Shown: piece after piece, positions 24,952-31,739 of the stretch | Layout of the letters: every line of letters starts with the position of its first letter | Position numbering within the stretch: position 1 is the first letter of the stretch | Assembly (NCBI RefSeq): GCF_002742335.1 | Contig: NZ_MDGR01000007.1 | Location: 872,501 to 936,500, forward strand | DNA length: 64,000 nucleotides | Origin: Reichenbachiella sp. 5M10 | GTDB taxonomy: Bacteria > Bacteroidota > Bacteroidia > Cytophagales > Cyclobacteriaceae | Reading direction: 5' to 3' | Notes under the pieces: model-generated | The model's input: the letters and a program-made list of their open reading frames with translations, nothing else | The model's database searches: none | What the model was told of the DNA's origin: nothing | Made by a program: the position numbers and the translations under genes

Positions 24952-25188
24952 ATGGCCGAACTTAAATGTCCATCTTGTCAAGAAGAACAATTCAGTTGGT
25001 CGATTGATGAAGAAGAATCACCGCTTACAAGATGGGGTTGTAGAAATTGCGGTTATTCTGCGATGGAAGATGAATCCTATGAACGTCCATGTGAAGAATG
25101 CCGAACATCAACAAGATTGAGACTTCAAGATAATGAAAGGACTTACTGGTGGTGTAACGCCTGCAACAAGACGTGGGATATAGACTAA
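24952..25188 (+). CDS. Cassette 15, second gene: double zinc-ribbon protein
   Basis: 78 residues with four CxxC knuckles (CPSC, CRNC, CEEC, CNAC), enough for two zinc ribbons. The second ribbon (PCEECRTSTRLRLQ then WWCNACNKTW) resembles TFIIS-like ribbons. It begins one base after the preceding stop. A nucleic-acid or protein-binding partner role for the acidic neighbour is plausible; no function is known. Confidence 0.7.
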   Translation: MAELKCPSCQEEQFSWSIDEEESPLTRWGCRNCGYSAMEDESYERPCEECRTSTRLRLQDNERTYWWCNACNKTWDID

Positions 25189-25190
25189 AC

Positions 25191-25428
25191 GGCACTCAAC
25201 AATATGTATAAGGCATGTGCTTAAGTGCTTTCTACAATCTGCATCAGGACTTGACCGTTTCGTCTGCCACCGAGAAAGATTTATGTCATTTGGAGGCTTC
25301 AGTTCGCGGGATTTTTTCACTTCAGAACGCAGTGCTTTCTACAAACTTTGGAAGCACCGGCAGACTTCACTACTTTAGTGCTATCCATAAAGTGAGAGCA
25401 CACGCCTCATACATGGGCGTTATCCACA
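25191..25428 (+). repeat. attC-like site 15 (238 bp, long class)
   Basis: R'' GGCACTCAAC equals the reverse complement of the cassette 15 start. R' is GTTATCCACA. Contains CTTGACCGTTTCGTCTGCC and CACTACTTTAGTGCTAT like other long-class sites. Cassette 15 spans 24544-25419. Confidence 0.88.
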
Positions 25429-25440
25429 ATAGCCTTCAGA

Positions 25441-26073
25441 TTGAAGATTTCACTCATCATAGCATTCTTAACACTTTTGGCGATCGAACTTTCTGCTCAA
25501 CAGCCGAACAACTCTAAATTGTACGAACTGGCAATTGAGCAGCGATTGAACTATGTCGACGAAGATCGTGACTCATTAACATCGATAATACTCATCGAAC
25601 AGTTTCAGGGAGATTGGCTTGAATTTGCACATGCTGCCGTTGGTGGCATAAACGAACTAACACAAGAAGACAAAAATCTTTTCTATTCCGCCATTTACTA
25701 CAAAGAAGATGAAATTAAACTCTTCAACAATAACCCTGAACTTTTTAGACTGATCGCTGAACTAGATCGTGTATTCACAGAACCTCCAACATTGAACGAC
25801 TCAACATTAAGTCTGTCCTTGCCAACCAAAATCACGAACTACAGAGAATTCAATGCCAACAAGGTTGATAAACTTTGGAAGAAGTTTTATCGGAAGTACC
25901 CCTCAACTTTTGGATTCTTCGAACTAAGTCAAGTAGTTTATGATGGTGATTTCGCCTGTTTCTACATGGGCCACCATGTTGCGAACCTCTATGCAAGTGG
26001 AGATATAATTTTCATGAGGAACGTCAACGGAACCTGGGAAATCATTTATCAAATGAATCTCTGGATGTCGTGA
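25441..26073 (+). CDS. Cassette 16: exported protein of unknown function
   Basis: 210 residues with a signal peptide (ISLIIAFLTLLAIELSAQQ, cleavage after SAQ likely). The mature part is acidic and helical (NLFYSAIYYKEDEIKLFNN), then contains KLWKKFYRKYPSTFGFFELSQVVY and a C-terminal beta segment ending GTWEIIYQMNLWMS. The end is compatible with a secreted NTF2-like or peptidase-inhibitor fold, but this is not established. The start is TTG at 25441; no ATG in frame gives the signal peptide. Confidence 0.68.
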   Translation: MKISLIIAFLTLLAIELSAQQPNNSKLYELAIEQRLNYVDEDRDSLTSIILIEQFQGDWLEFAHAAVGGINELTQEDKNLFYSAIYYKEDEIKLFNNNPELFRLIAELDRVFTEPPTLNDSTLSLSLPTKITNYREFNANKVDKLWKKFYRKYPSTFGFFELSQVVYDGDFACFYMGHHVANLYASGDIIFMRNVNGTWEIIYQMNLWMS

Positions 26074-26077
26074 AAAC

Positions 26078-26317
26078 TGTGGATAACAGTCACTATCGGT
26101 TATGTGCCAAACTGCCTCTTTGCTGGCTTTAGTGGGACTCGACCGCTGCAGTGCACCTTCTGATACTGTATCGTCACCTCATAGTTCAGTGCTTCTGGAT
26201 TTTGACTTGTGGAACGCAGCTCTTCGTAGATACCGTTGTGCTTGTGGTGCACTTCCGCTATTTTAGCTGTACTTGCCAACTGTGGGCACACAAACCGATA
26301 GTTAGGCGTTAGCATCA
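26078..26317 (+). repeat. attC-like site 16 (240 bp, long class)
   Basis: R'' TGTGGATAAC equals the reverse complement of the cassette 16 start. R' is GTTAGCATCA. Arms ACTATCGGTTATGTGCC and GGGCACACAAACCGATAGT pair. Cassette 16 spans 25420-26308. Confidence 0.9.
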
Positions 26318-26322
26318 ATAAG

Positions 26323-26724
26323 ATGAAAAACCCATCAATATTAATATCAGATAAATGGGAAGTGAAAAGAGACGTATTCTATGAGATTGATCCTCTAGAT
26401 AAATCTATAGATGACGAAAGAAAGTTCAATGATCTTTACTTCCAAGAGGACCTTTTTTGGATATCTAGCGGGGAATTCAATCTAGATTTGGGCTGGTATG
26501 GTGAAGGTAAAAAAGGACATTTCATTCTGTACTTATATCGAGGAAACAACTGGCATAATTGTCAACTTTTAGAAAAACGAATTACCTGCAACTATCAGTC
26601 AATTATAGAATTGGTTAACAAGTTTATAAAGAACGTTGAATCTGGACTTTACGAACGAATTAAAACTGATATTTGCTCTATTGATGATTATACAGAAACT
26701 ATTGAAATAATTTCACTCAAATAG
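26323..26724 (+). CDS. Cassette 17, first gene: small immunity-sized protein
   Basis: 133 residues, soluble. It has a beta-rich middle (LFWISSGEFNLDLGWYGEGKK, then HFILYLYRGNNWHNCQLL) and a helical C-terminal third. The size and layout are those of small CdiI/Imm-type proteins, but no specific family was recognised. Start ATG is 14 bases after the crossover; the second gene follows after 21 bases. Confidence 0.66.
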   Translation: MKNPSILISDKWEVKRDVFYEIDPLDKSIDDERKFNDLYFQEDLFWISSGEFNLDLGWYGEGKKGHFILYLYRGNNWHNCQLLEKRITCNYQSIIELVNKFIKNVESGLYERIKTDICSIDDYTETIEIISLK

Positions 26725-26745
26725 CGAACACAATAAATTTTAACC

Positions 26746-27381
26746 TTGAGCACTACTTTTGAAATCATACCAGTAGAAAAAAAGAACATTACTTTTCGGC
26801 AAGTAATTGATTTATCTGAACAAAGAATCAACTCATTTTTTGATTCGCTTAAAATCAAATCAAACATCAAGTTAGAAATCAATCTTCATGAAATCTCAGA
26901 ACGGTACGTTAAAGAAGTTGACTTGGATTCTGAATTCTTTTGGACAGATAATGAATATGTATGGTTTACAATTAATGGAATTCCAGGAGGAACAGATGCT
27001 TATTGTGAACGAATAAAAGATGATTTTGACGAGTCTAATCCTTGGGGGATATTCGAAGAAATGATTTTAAACAATAAGACCATCAAGGATTTTGAACTTA
27101 AAATAGATAAGTCAAAAAAACTCAATATTTATTGGAGGCTTAGACGTTCAGCTGGGCAGAGAGCATCAATCAATGTGGCCTATGGAATCATTAGTGCTTC
27201 AATTGCTGAATTGACTGGAGGATTCATATGGACAGAAGATGGGGCATGGAACTTTAGTAAGTTCCCAGCAGAACCACACGAATTTTATAAATGGTATTTT
27301 AAACCTGATTCTGAAGATGATGGTGATTTAAAAGAGTGGGCAATTAGTTGTCTAGGAGGTATAGCATATGAATTAAAATGA
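26746..27381 (+). CDS. Cassette 17, second gene: unknown protein
   Basis: 211 residues, soluble, starting at TTG 26746. Tryptophan- and acid-rich, with NPWGIFEEMILNNKTI and the phrase AELTGGFIWTEDGAW near the end. A similar glycine-tryptophan strand pattern is seen in several immunity-like families. I cannot name the family. The stop codon is part of R''. Confidence 0.65.
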   Translation: MSTTFEIIPVEKKNITFRQVIDLSEQRINSFFDSLKIKSNIKLEINLHEISERYVKEVDLDSEFFWTDNEYVWFTINGIPGGTDAYCERIKDDFDESNPWGIFEEMILNNKTIKDFELKIDKSKKLNIYWRLRRSAGQRASINVAYGIISASIAELTGGFIWTEDGAWNFSKFPAEPHEFYKWYFKPDSEDDGDLKEWAISCLGGIAYELK

Positions 27382-27580
27382 TGCTAACAATGGGTAAGAA
27401 ACCATAGCGTGTCAGCAAGTCACGAGAGTCTTGTGGTTACTTGCCAGCCCCGCGAATTCTTCGAATTCGCAAATTAGACGAACAAAATTACTTTGCGAAT
27501 TCGAAGAATTCGCTACTTTGAAAACAGAAACGAACTACTACTAAATCACGCCACGGTTCTTACCCGAAGCGTTAGGCATA
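27379..27580 (+). repeat. attC-like site 17 (202 bp, medium class)
   Basis: R'' TGATGCTAAC equals the reverse complement of the cassette 17 start and includes the upstream stop codon. R' is GTTAGGCATA. Inner palindromes are the same pair as in attC 5. Cassette 17 spans 26309-27571. Confidence 0.9.
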
Positions 27581-27593
27581 ATAAGAGAATCTA

Positions 27594-28070
27594 ATGAACG
27601 AGGCAATTTGGGGTTTTATTGGAGCATTGATTGGTGCTGGAGCAAGTATATTAACTACATTAATCAACTCTCGAAATTCCGTGAAACTTCAATTGAAGTT
27701 GGAAAAAGTAAGAAGAGAAAATTTGGCGAAAGATTTTCAAAGAGATAACCTGTTAGTAATCCAAGAGAAGCTTTACCATCACTTTAGACTGACCTTAAGG
27801 GCTGTTTTGGAACGAGGAAGCAATAATGACAGCTTATTGAATGAAGAGCTTGCTGATAATTTGAGCTATTCCCTTAGAGAATTAACTTGTTTTATTGAGC
27901 GAGTTGAACAGCAAGATTTGAGGAATCAACTTACCGAAATAAAAAATGACCTTGCAACCATTCCTATTGCTAAATCTAAAGATGAAGGAATGGATCGGTT
28001 AGTAACCACATCAAGTCAATTCGATCGAACCTTACAGTTACTTGGGCAAACGCTTCGAGCAACATTCTAA
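27594..28070 (+). CDS. Cassette 18: membrane-anchored coiled-coil protein
   Basis: 158 residues with one N-terminal membrane helix (AIWGFIGALIGAGASILTTLI), then a long charged helix and coiled-coil region (KLQLKLEKVRRENLAKDFQRDN). The layout, N-terminal anchor plus helical cytoplasmic part, is frequent among small phage-defence or stress membrane proteins, but no family was identified. The ATG is 22 bases after the crossover. Confidence 0.66.
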   Translation: MNEAIWGFIGALIGAGASILTTLINSRNSVKLQLKLEKVRRENLAKDFQRDNLLVIQEKLYHHFRLTLRAVLERGSNNDSLLNEELADNLSYSLRELTCFIERVEQQDLRNQLTEIKNDLATIPIAKSKDEGMDRLVTTSSQFDRTLQLLGQTLRATF

Positions 28071-28073
28071 AAA

Positions 28074-28307
28074 TATGCCTAACAATGCGTATAGCGAATG
28101 CCCATGCTGCATAACCGAATATATGCGGGGAACAGCACCGCCGCTTCGCTTAGAATCAATAAAATACCGAGGAATGGTCATTCGTGACTCAAGCACTCCC
28201 GATCAACAGGAACGGCTAAACGAACTTTTGTAGTTTGTCGCAATTCGGCTACTTTAGTACTTTATCAATCCGTGTGGGCACATCGCCATACGCGGACGTT
28301 GGCAATC
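28074..28307 (+). repeat. attC-like site 18 (234 bp)
   Basis: R'' TATGCCTAAC equals the reverse complement of the cassette 18 start. R' is GTTGGCAATC. Arms AATGCGTATAGCGAATG and CATCGCCATACGCGGACGTT pair with bulges. Cassette 18 spans 27572-28298. Confidence 0.87.
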
Positions 28308-28319
28308 ATAATATAGACA

Positions 28320-29558
28320 ATGACAATATCAGGAATAATAGAATGCTCTACTTGTGAGCACAAAATAAGACTTCGCCATCAAGTAGGTTATATCTATCCT
28401 GTTTCGGTTAAAATTGCTTGTAATGGATGTGGTAAGATTATTAAAGGACATGTTCGAAAAGCAAACCCTGCCTTTGATTTTCCAAATGATATATTCCATG
28501 CTAAATATGAAGAAACAACGCAAACAGTTAGTATATCAACAGAATTACCTGTATTGAACGGAGTTTCAAATATTGATGGGCCTATTGCTTTGTCTCCATT
28601 TATTGGGATTGGACAAATTTTAGGTTTTGAAAATGTTAAGAAGTTCGAATTAAAGACGAAAGAGTTTATCTCTTTTTATGAGAAACATTACAACTCGTTA
28701 ATAACCTCATTCGAACTTTTTGAAAGCAACAGCTGGGAACATTATCTAATGGAGGTAAAAAAGCACTTTAGAAAAAATATTAGTTTAGACCTAAAAACAT
28801 TCGAAGATTGTACAACTATAGCTAAGGAAATTAATAAAGATTTCTTTTCAAACTTAGCAACAGATAAGTATAAGACAGATTTCACATCCAAGCTTCAAAA
28901 TGAATCAATTGATAAGGTTTTAGGTAAAAAAACAGATTTAGTCAATCTAAAGTTACAATTAGACAGCTTTATTAACCTTGAATTAGAATTTAGTAAAGGG
29001 CTTAATTTGGTCGGTAAATTCCTCCAAAATATCCGAAGTTTTTTTCCTGTAATAGCCTTATCGTATAACGGTAATTATCTAAAACAATACGAGGACAAAA
29101 TCAGTCTAACAACATTCGAATTTTTAGACTTAAAAGAACTTTACATTGAACAATTTGAATATTTATCTCGAATCTCAGCCCTGTATTTTGGTTTAATCAA
29201 TTTGGCTGAAAGAAATAATTTTGACGACTTTGGATCTATTCCTGATTGCAATGAATTATCCGATTATTTCAAAAAAGACAATGGTATCAAGAAAGATATT
29301 ATTAAAAAGCATAACGTTTTAAATGATTACTTCATTGATACATTAAATAGTCAATTAAGAAATGGAATTGGACATCTAAAAACTAAGTATGAGGCTAAAA
29401 ATCAATTAATAAAATACTTCCCAAATAAGGCTCCGGAAAAAGTAAATATTCACAAGGAAATTTATCTAATTGATTTTGCCATTCTAGTCTACGAACAAGC
29501 ATTGAAGGTAAAAGACAGCCTTGAAATAATAAGTAAATTCGTCAACGTCATAAAATAA
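28320..29558 (+). CDS. Cassette 19: zinc-ribbon and HEPN-motif protein, possible defence effector
   Basis: 412 residues. An N-terminal zinc ribbon (C9, C12, C34, C37: CSTC and CNGC) leads into a long helical middle and a C-terminal helical region. That region contains QLRNGIGHLK, a textbook HEPN R-x4-H motif (R347, H352). The arrangement of a sensor-like ribbon at the front and a HEPN ribonuclease-like domain at the back fits a phage- or stress-triggered RNase. No partner nucleotidyltransferase lies beside it. The motif is clear; the function is inference. Confidence 0.72.
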   Translation: MTISGIIECSTCEHKIRLRHQVGYIYPVSVKIACNGCGKIIKGHVRKANPAFDFPNDIFHAKYEETTQTVSISTELPVLNGVSNIDGPIALSPFIGIGQILGFENVKKFELKTKEFISFYEKHYNSLITSFELFESNSWEHYLMEVKKHFRKNISLDLKTFEDCTTIAKEINKDFFSNLATDKYKTDFTSKLQNESIDKVLGKKTDLVNLKLQLDSFINLELEFSKGLNLVGKFLQNIRSFFPVIALSYNGNYLKQYEDKISLTTFEFLDLKELYIEQFEYLSRISALYFGLINLAERNNFDDFGSIPDCNELSDYFKKDNGIKKDIIKKHNVLNDYFIDTLNSQLRNGIGHLKTKYEAKNQLIKYFPNKAPEKVNIHKEIYLIDFAILVYEQALKVKDSLEIISKFVNVIK

Positions 29559-29560
29559 AC

Positions 29561-29763
29561 GATTGCCAACACTATATATGAAATTATAGCGGGTCCGTTG
29601 GATTACCAAAGTTTTGTGGTTACATGTTATCCCGTCAAATCTGCGATTTGGCATTTAAGGGAATTGAAAATTTAAATACCAAATCACAAATTTGGCTATG
29701 TAGTAAACTGAAAGTTCATCGCTTTTAAGTCCACTACAATTCATATATTAAACGTTGGCGTGC
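29561..29763 (+). repeat. attC-like site 19 (203 bp, medium class)
   Basis: R'' GATTGCCAAC equals the reverse complement of the cassette 19 start. R' is GTTGGCGTGC. Inner repeats GTCAAATCTGCGATTTGGC and CCAAATCACAAATTTGGC. Cassette 19 spans 28299-29754. Confidence 0.88.
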
Positions 29764-29785
29764 ATTACTGAAACGAAGAAACTAA

Positions 29786-29845
29786 ATGGCAAGAAGCTAC
29801 CATGTAACAGGAAAAGACCTGCGAGACTTTTCGAAGAAGGAATGA
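29786..29845 (+). pseudogene. Cassette 20 gene remnant cut by the IS
   Basis: Cassette 20 begins at 29755. An ATG at 29786 opens a frame of 19 codons (MARSYHVTGKDLRDFSKKE) that runs into the left end of the IS, where TGA of the terminal repeat closes it. No matching gene remainder or attC 20 is found on the far side of the IS, so the rest has been lost. Confidence 0.6.
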
Positions 29846-29946
29846 TCATACCCCAATAGTTAGGACAGGGTTTGTTCGGTTTTAAGTTCCACAATAGTGT
29901 TTAATATTCCTTTCATTAACAATAAAACCCAAAAATGATCTGCTCA

Positions 29947-30789
29947 TTAGGCGGCCTGTTTTTGGGTGGTTTGATAGAGATCAATCGGTCTCTGATCCTC
30001 GATATTTGTATGCCTTCTTTCCATGTTGTAGTAGTTGAAGTATTCCGCTATAAGTAGGTACAGATCCATACCGTCCTTAGGTGGATTGAGGTACAGCTTT
30101 TCATACTTTACACTTCTCCACAACCGCTCAATAAAGGCATTGTCAATAGCTCTGCCTTTACCGTCCATGCTCAACTTGATGTCTTGTCCTAAGACGAAGT
30201 TGGCGAAGACTTCGGCAGTAAATTGAGAGCCTTGATCGGTATTAATAATCTCAGGCTTTCCATGCGTCTCTATGGCCTCTTCTAGACACCGTTGGCACCA
30301 TTCTGCATCCATGGAGTTAGATACTGACCAATTGACCACATACCTACTGTAGAGGTCAATAATGGCTGTCAAATACATGAACCCTTTCTTCATGGGGATG
30401 TAGGTAATGTCCATTGCCCAGACCTGATTGGTGCGCTCCACTGTCAGGTTACGAAGTAGATAAGGATACACCTTGTGGGCTTTATGACGTCTGGACGTAT
30501 GTTTCCTTGGCATCACAGCTTGTAAACCCATCACCCGATAATAGAGGCGCTCGATCCTATTCTTGCTCACAAGCATCCCTTTGTCTTTGGTCAGCCAAGT
30601 ATGCATCCTGCCCGCTCCCTTGAACGGGTGGTGCAGATAATGCTCGTCAATCATGCGCATTAGCTTTAAGTTCAATTCTGATTCCCCTTTGGGCTTATAA
30701 TAAATCCCTGAACGGTGTATGGACAGCAGTTTGCACTGCTTTGACATACTCAATTGACCCTTGCCTATCATTGATCGCCGTTCAGGCAA
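29947..30789 (-). CDS. IS3-family transposase OrfB, DDE catalytic subunit
   Basis: About 280 residues with an HTH_21 region followed by an rve-type RNase H-fold integrase core. The catalytic triad is D127 (AMDITYIP), D185 (NTDQGSQF) and E221 (AFIERLW). The spacing of 35 residues between the second Asp and Glu is as in the IS3 family. The frame opens upstream of its listed start without an ATG, in the frame reached by slipping -1 from OrfA. The functional product is therefore probably the OrfAB fusion. It looks intact. Confidence 0.94.
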   Translation of the reverse strand: MPERRSMIGKGQLSMSKQCKLLSIHRSGIYYKPKGESELNLKLMRMIDEHYLHHPFKGAGRMHTWLTKDKGMLVSKNRIERLYYRVMGLQAVMPRKHTSRRHKAHKVYPYLLRNLTVERTNQVWAMDITYIPMKKGFMYLTAIIDLYSRYVVNWSVSNSMDAEWCQRCLEEAIETHGKPEIINTDQGSQFTAEVFANFVLGQDIKLSMDGKGRAIDNAFIERLWRSVKYEKLYLNPPKDGMDLYLLIAEYFNYYNMERRHTNIEDQRPIDLYQTTQKQAA

Positions 30790-30794
30790 TGGTC

Positions 30795-31091
30795 TTACCG
30801 CAAGGCGTCTTTTAAAAAATCATTTTCCACTTTTAGCTGACCGATAGCCTTGAGCAATTGATCCTTTTCATCGTCAGCTTGCGACTTCTTGCTCTTGCCC
30901 TTTTTCTCGAAAACGCCCTCTGCATTGGCTAAAAACTCTCTTTTCCAGAGATTGATTTGTAGAGGGGCCAGTTCATATTTCTGTGCCAGCTCTGCAACGG
31001 TTGATTGCTCTTTGATGGCTTCTAAAACCACCTTTGTCTTGAATTTTGATGTGTACTTCTTGCGTGTCATATCAGTAAATTTAGTTGTCAT
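30795..31091 (-). CDS. IS3-family transposase OrfA, HTH subunit
   Basis: 98 residues. HTH_Tnp_1-type domain (SKFKTKVVLEAIKEQSTVAEL, then YELAPLQINLWKREF) that binds the terminal repeats, followed by a leucine-zipper-like helix (KDQLLKAIGQLKVENDFLKDAL). It ends seven residues after the slip site, so normal translation gives OrfA alone and frameshifting gives OrfAB. Confidence 0.93.
   Translation of the reverse strand: MTTKFTDMTRKKYTSKFKTKVVLEAIKEQSTVAELAQKYELAPLQINLWKREFLANAEGVFEKKGKSKKSQADDEKDQLLKAIGQLKVENDFLKDALR
30810..30816 (-). promoter_or_regulatory. Programmed -1 frameshift site
   Basis: On the minus strand the heptamer T TTA AAA (X XXY YYZ form, zero frame as spaced) occurs near the end of orfA. 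Slipping back one base leads into the OrfB frame (KRRLAVRPLPERRSM). This matches the known expression strategy of IS3 elements. Confidence 0.7.
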
Positions 31092-31133
31092 TTCTGAACT
31101 AAACTCACTGTCCCATTTTTTGGGGTATGATCA

Positions 31134-31433
31134 AACCGCACCACCCTCAATAAGTGGATCGAAAAGTATGACCGGAAAGACCTTATGAACACTCGTGTAA
31201 CCGTGGAAACAACAGACGAAATCGGGCGCATTAAGGAGCTCCAAAAAGAAGTCCAGCAACTCAAAGACTTACTCTTGAAGAAAGATCTGGACAATCTAAT
31301 GCTTGACTCTTATTTAGAAGTAGCAGCCGAGAATATGGGCTATAAAAGCTTGGATGATTTAAAAAAAAACTTTAAACATCAAGCCCTGATGAGAGCAGTA
31401 GGGAAATCATTAGTTTTGAATGCTTCAAACTAA
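31134..31433 (+). pseudogene. Transposase OrfA fragment beside the IS
   Basis: An open frame starts directly at the IS edge (TTLNKWIEKYDRKDL) and continues through a coiled coil (GRIKELQKEVQQLKDLLLKKD) to a stop at 31433. It resembles the C-terminal two thirds of an OrfA-type transposase subunit from a different element. The N-terminal HTH is missing. It supports repeated transposition and deletion at the array's far end. Confidence 0.55.
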
Positions 31434-31739
31434 GGGAAGATTACACATTGACTTTAGATGAATTGAAAGGCTATTCTACGAACTATTGGAACAATATTTT
31501 TGGAACGGAGAAAAAACTAAAGTACAACATTAGATAGGTTTGCAAGTAAGGGGCTCTTGCACATGCACCTCCGCTCCCGCAGAGGTTAGTCAGGGATCAA
31601 AGGAGCGGAGAGGCCTTATTGCAGGGAAGATTTCGTAGGCTGGGTTCATTTTTTCTAATCTCAATCCATCGCTTCTCACAATTATCCGTTTAACTTCGGT
31701 ACGAACTAAATCAATACTACAAATACGATCCTCAGTCCT
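31434..31739. other. No gene recognised; scar between IS remnants and chromosome
   Basis: Roughly 300 bases before the acyl-CoA dehydrogenase start. It contains a perfect 9-bp inverted repeat CTCCGCTCC (31569-31577) / GGAGCGGAG (31602-31610). It probably also holds the promoter of the downstream gene. Confidence 0.35.

Larger units (their letters stand above)
10738..29842 (+). mobile_element. Integron-like array: 19 complete cassettes and one truncated
   Basis: Contiguous cassettes of 574-1833 bp, each with one or two + strand genes and a terminal attC-like repeat. Crossover point G/TT. Cassettes start at 10738, 11750, 12506, 13197, 14114, 15196, 15770, 16662, 18325, 19356, 20387, 21122, 21878, 23711, 24544, 25420, 26309, 27572 and 28299. 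Cassette 20 starts at 29755 and is cut at 29842. In all 19 complete cassettes the R'' of the attC is the reverse complement of that cassette's own first bases: 10 bp in 14, 9 bp in 4, 8 bp in 1. Start codons usually sit 10-40 bases after the crossover, leaving little room for promoters. Confidence 0.92.
29843..31133 (-). mobile_element. IS3-family insertion sequence (1291 bp)
   Basis: Ends are inverted repeats beginning TGATCATACCCCAA on both sides and continuing with GGACAG, with a few mismatches. Two overlapping minus-strand frames encode OrfA and OrfB, joined by a -1 slip site. No 3-5 bp target duplication is visible: AAGGAA lies on the left and AACCGC on the right. This suggests a deletion or recombination after insertion that removed the distal part of the array. 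Confidence 0.88.

Noticed and set aside
25215-25517. 100-codon open frame
   Set aside because: It lies in attC 15 and overlaps the cassette 16 gene; no coding character.
10738-29763. Repeats as CRISPR array or REP/BIME elements
   Set aside because: Repeat units are 136-241 bp, not identical, and separated by full genes with precise G/TT edges; this is integron architecture.
10738-29763. attC hairpins as simple transcription terminators
   Set aside because: They lack T-runs and have R''/R' core pairing specific to each cassette. Incidental attenuation of transcription remains possible.
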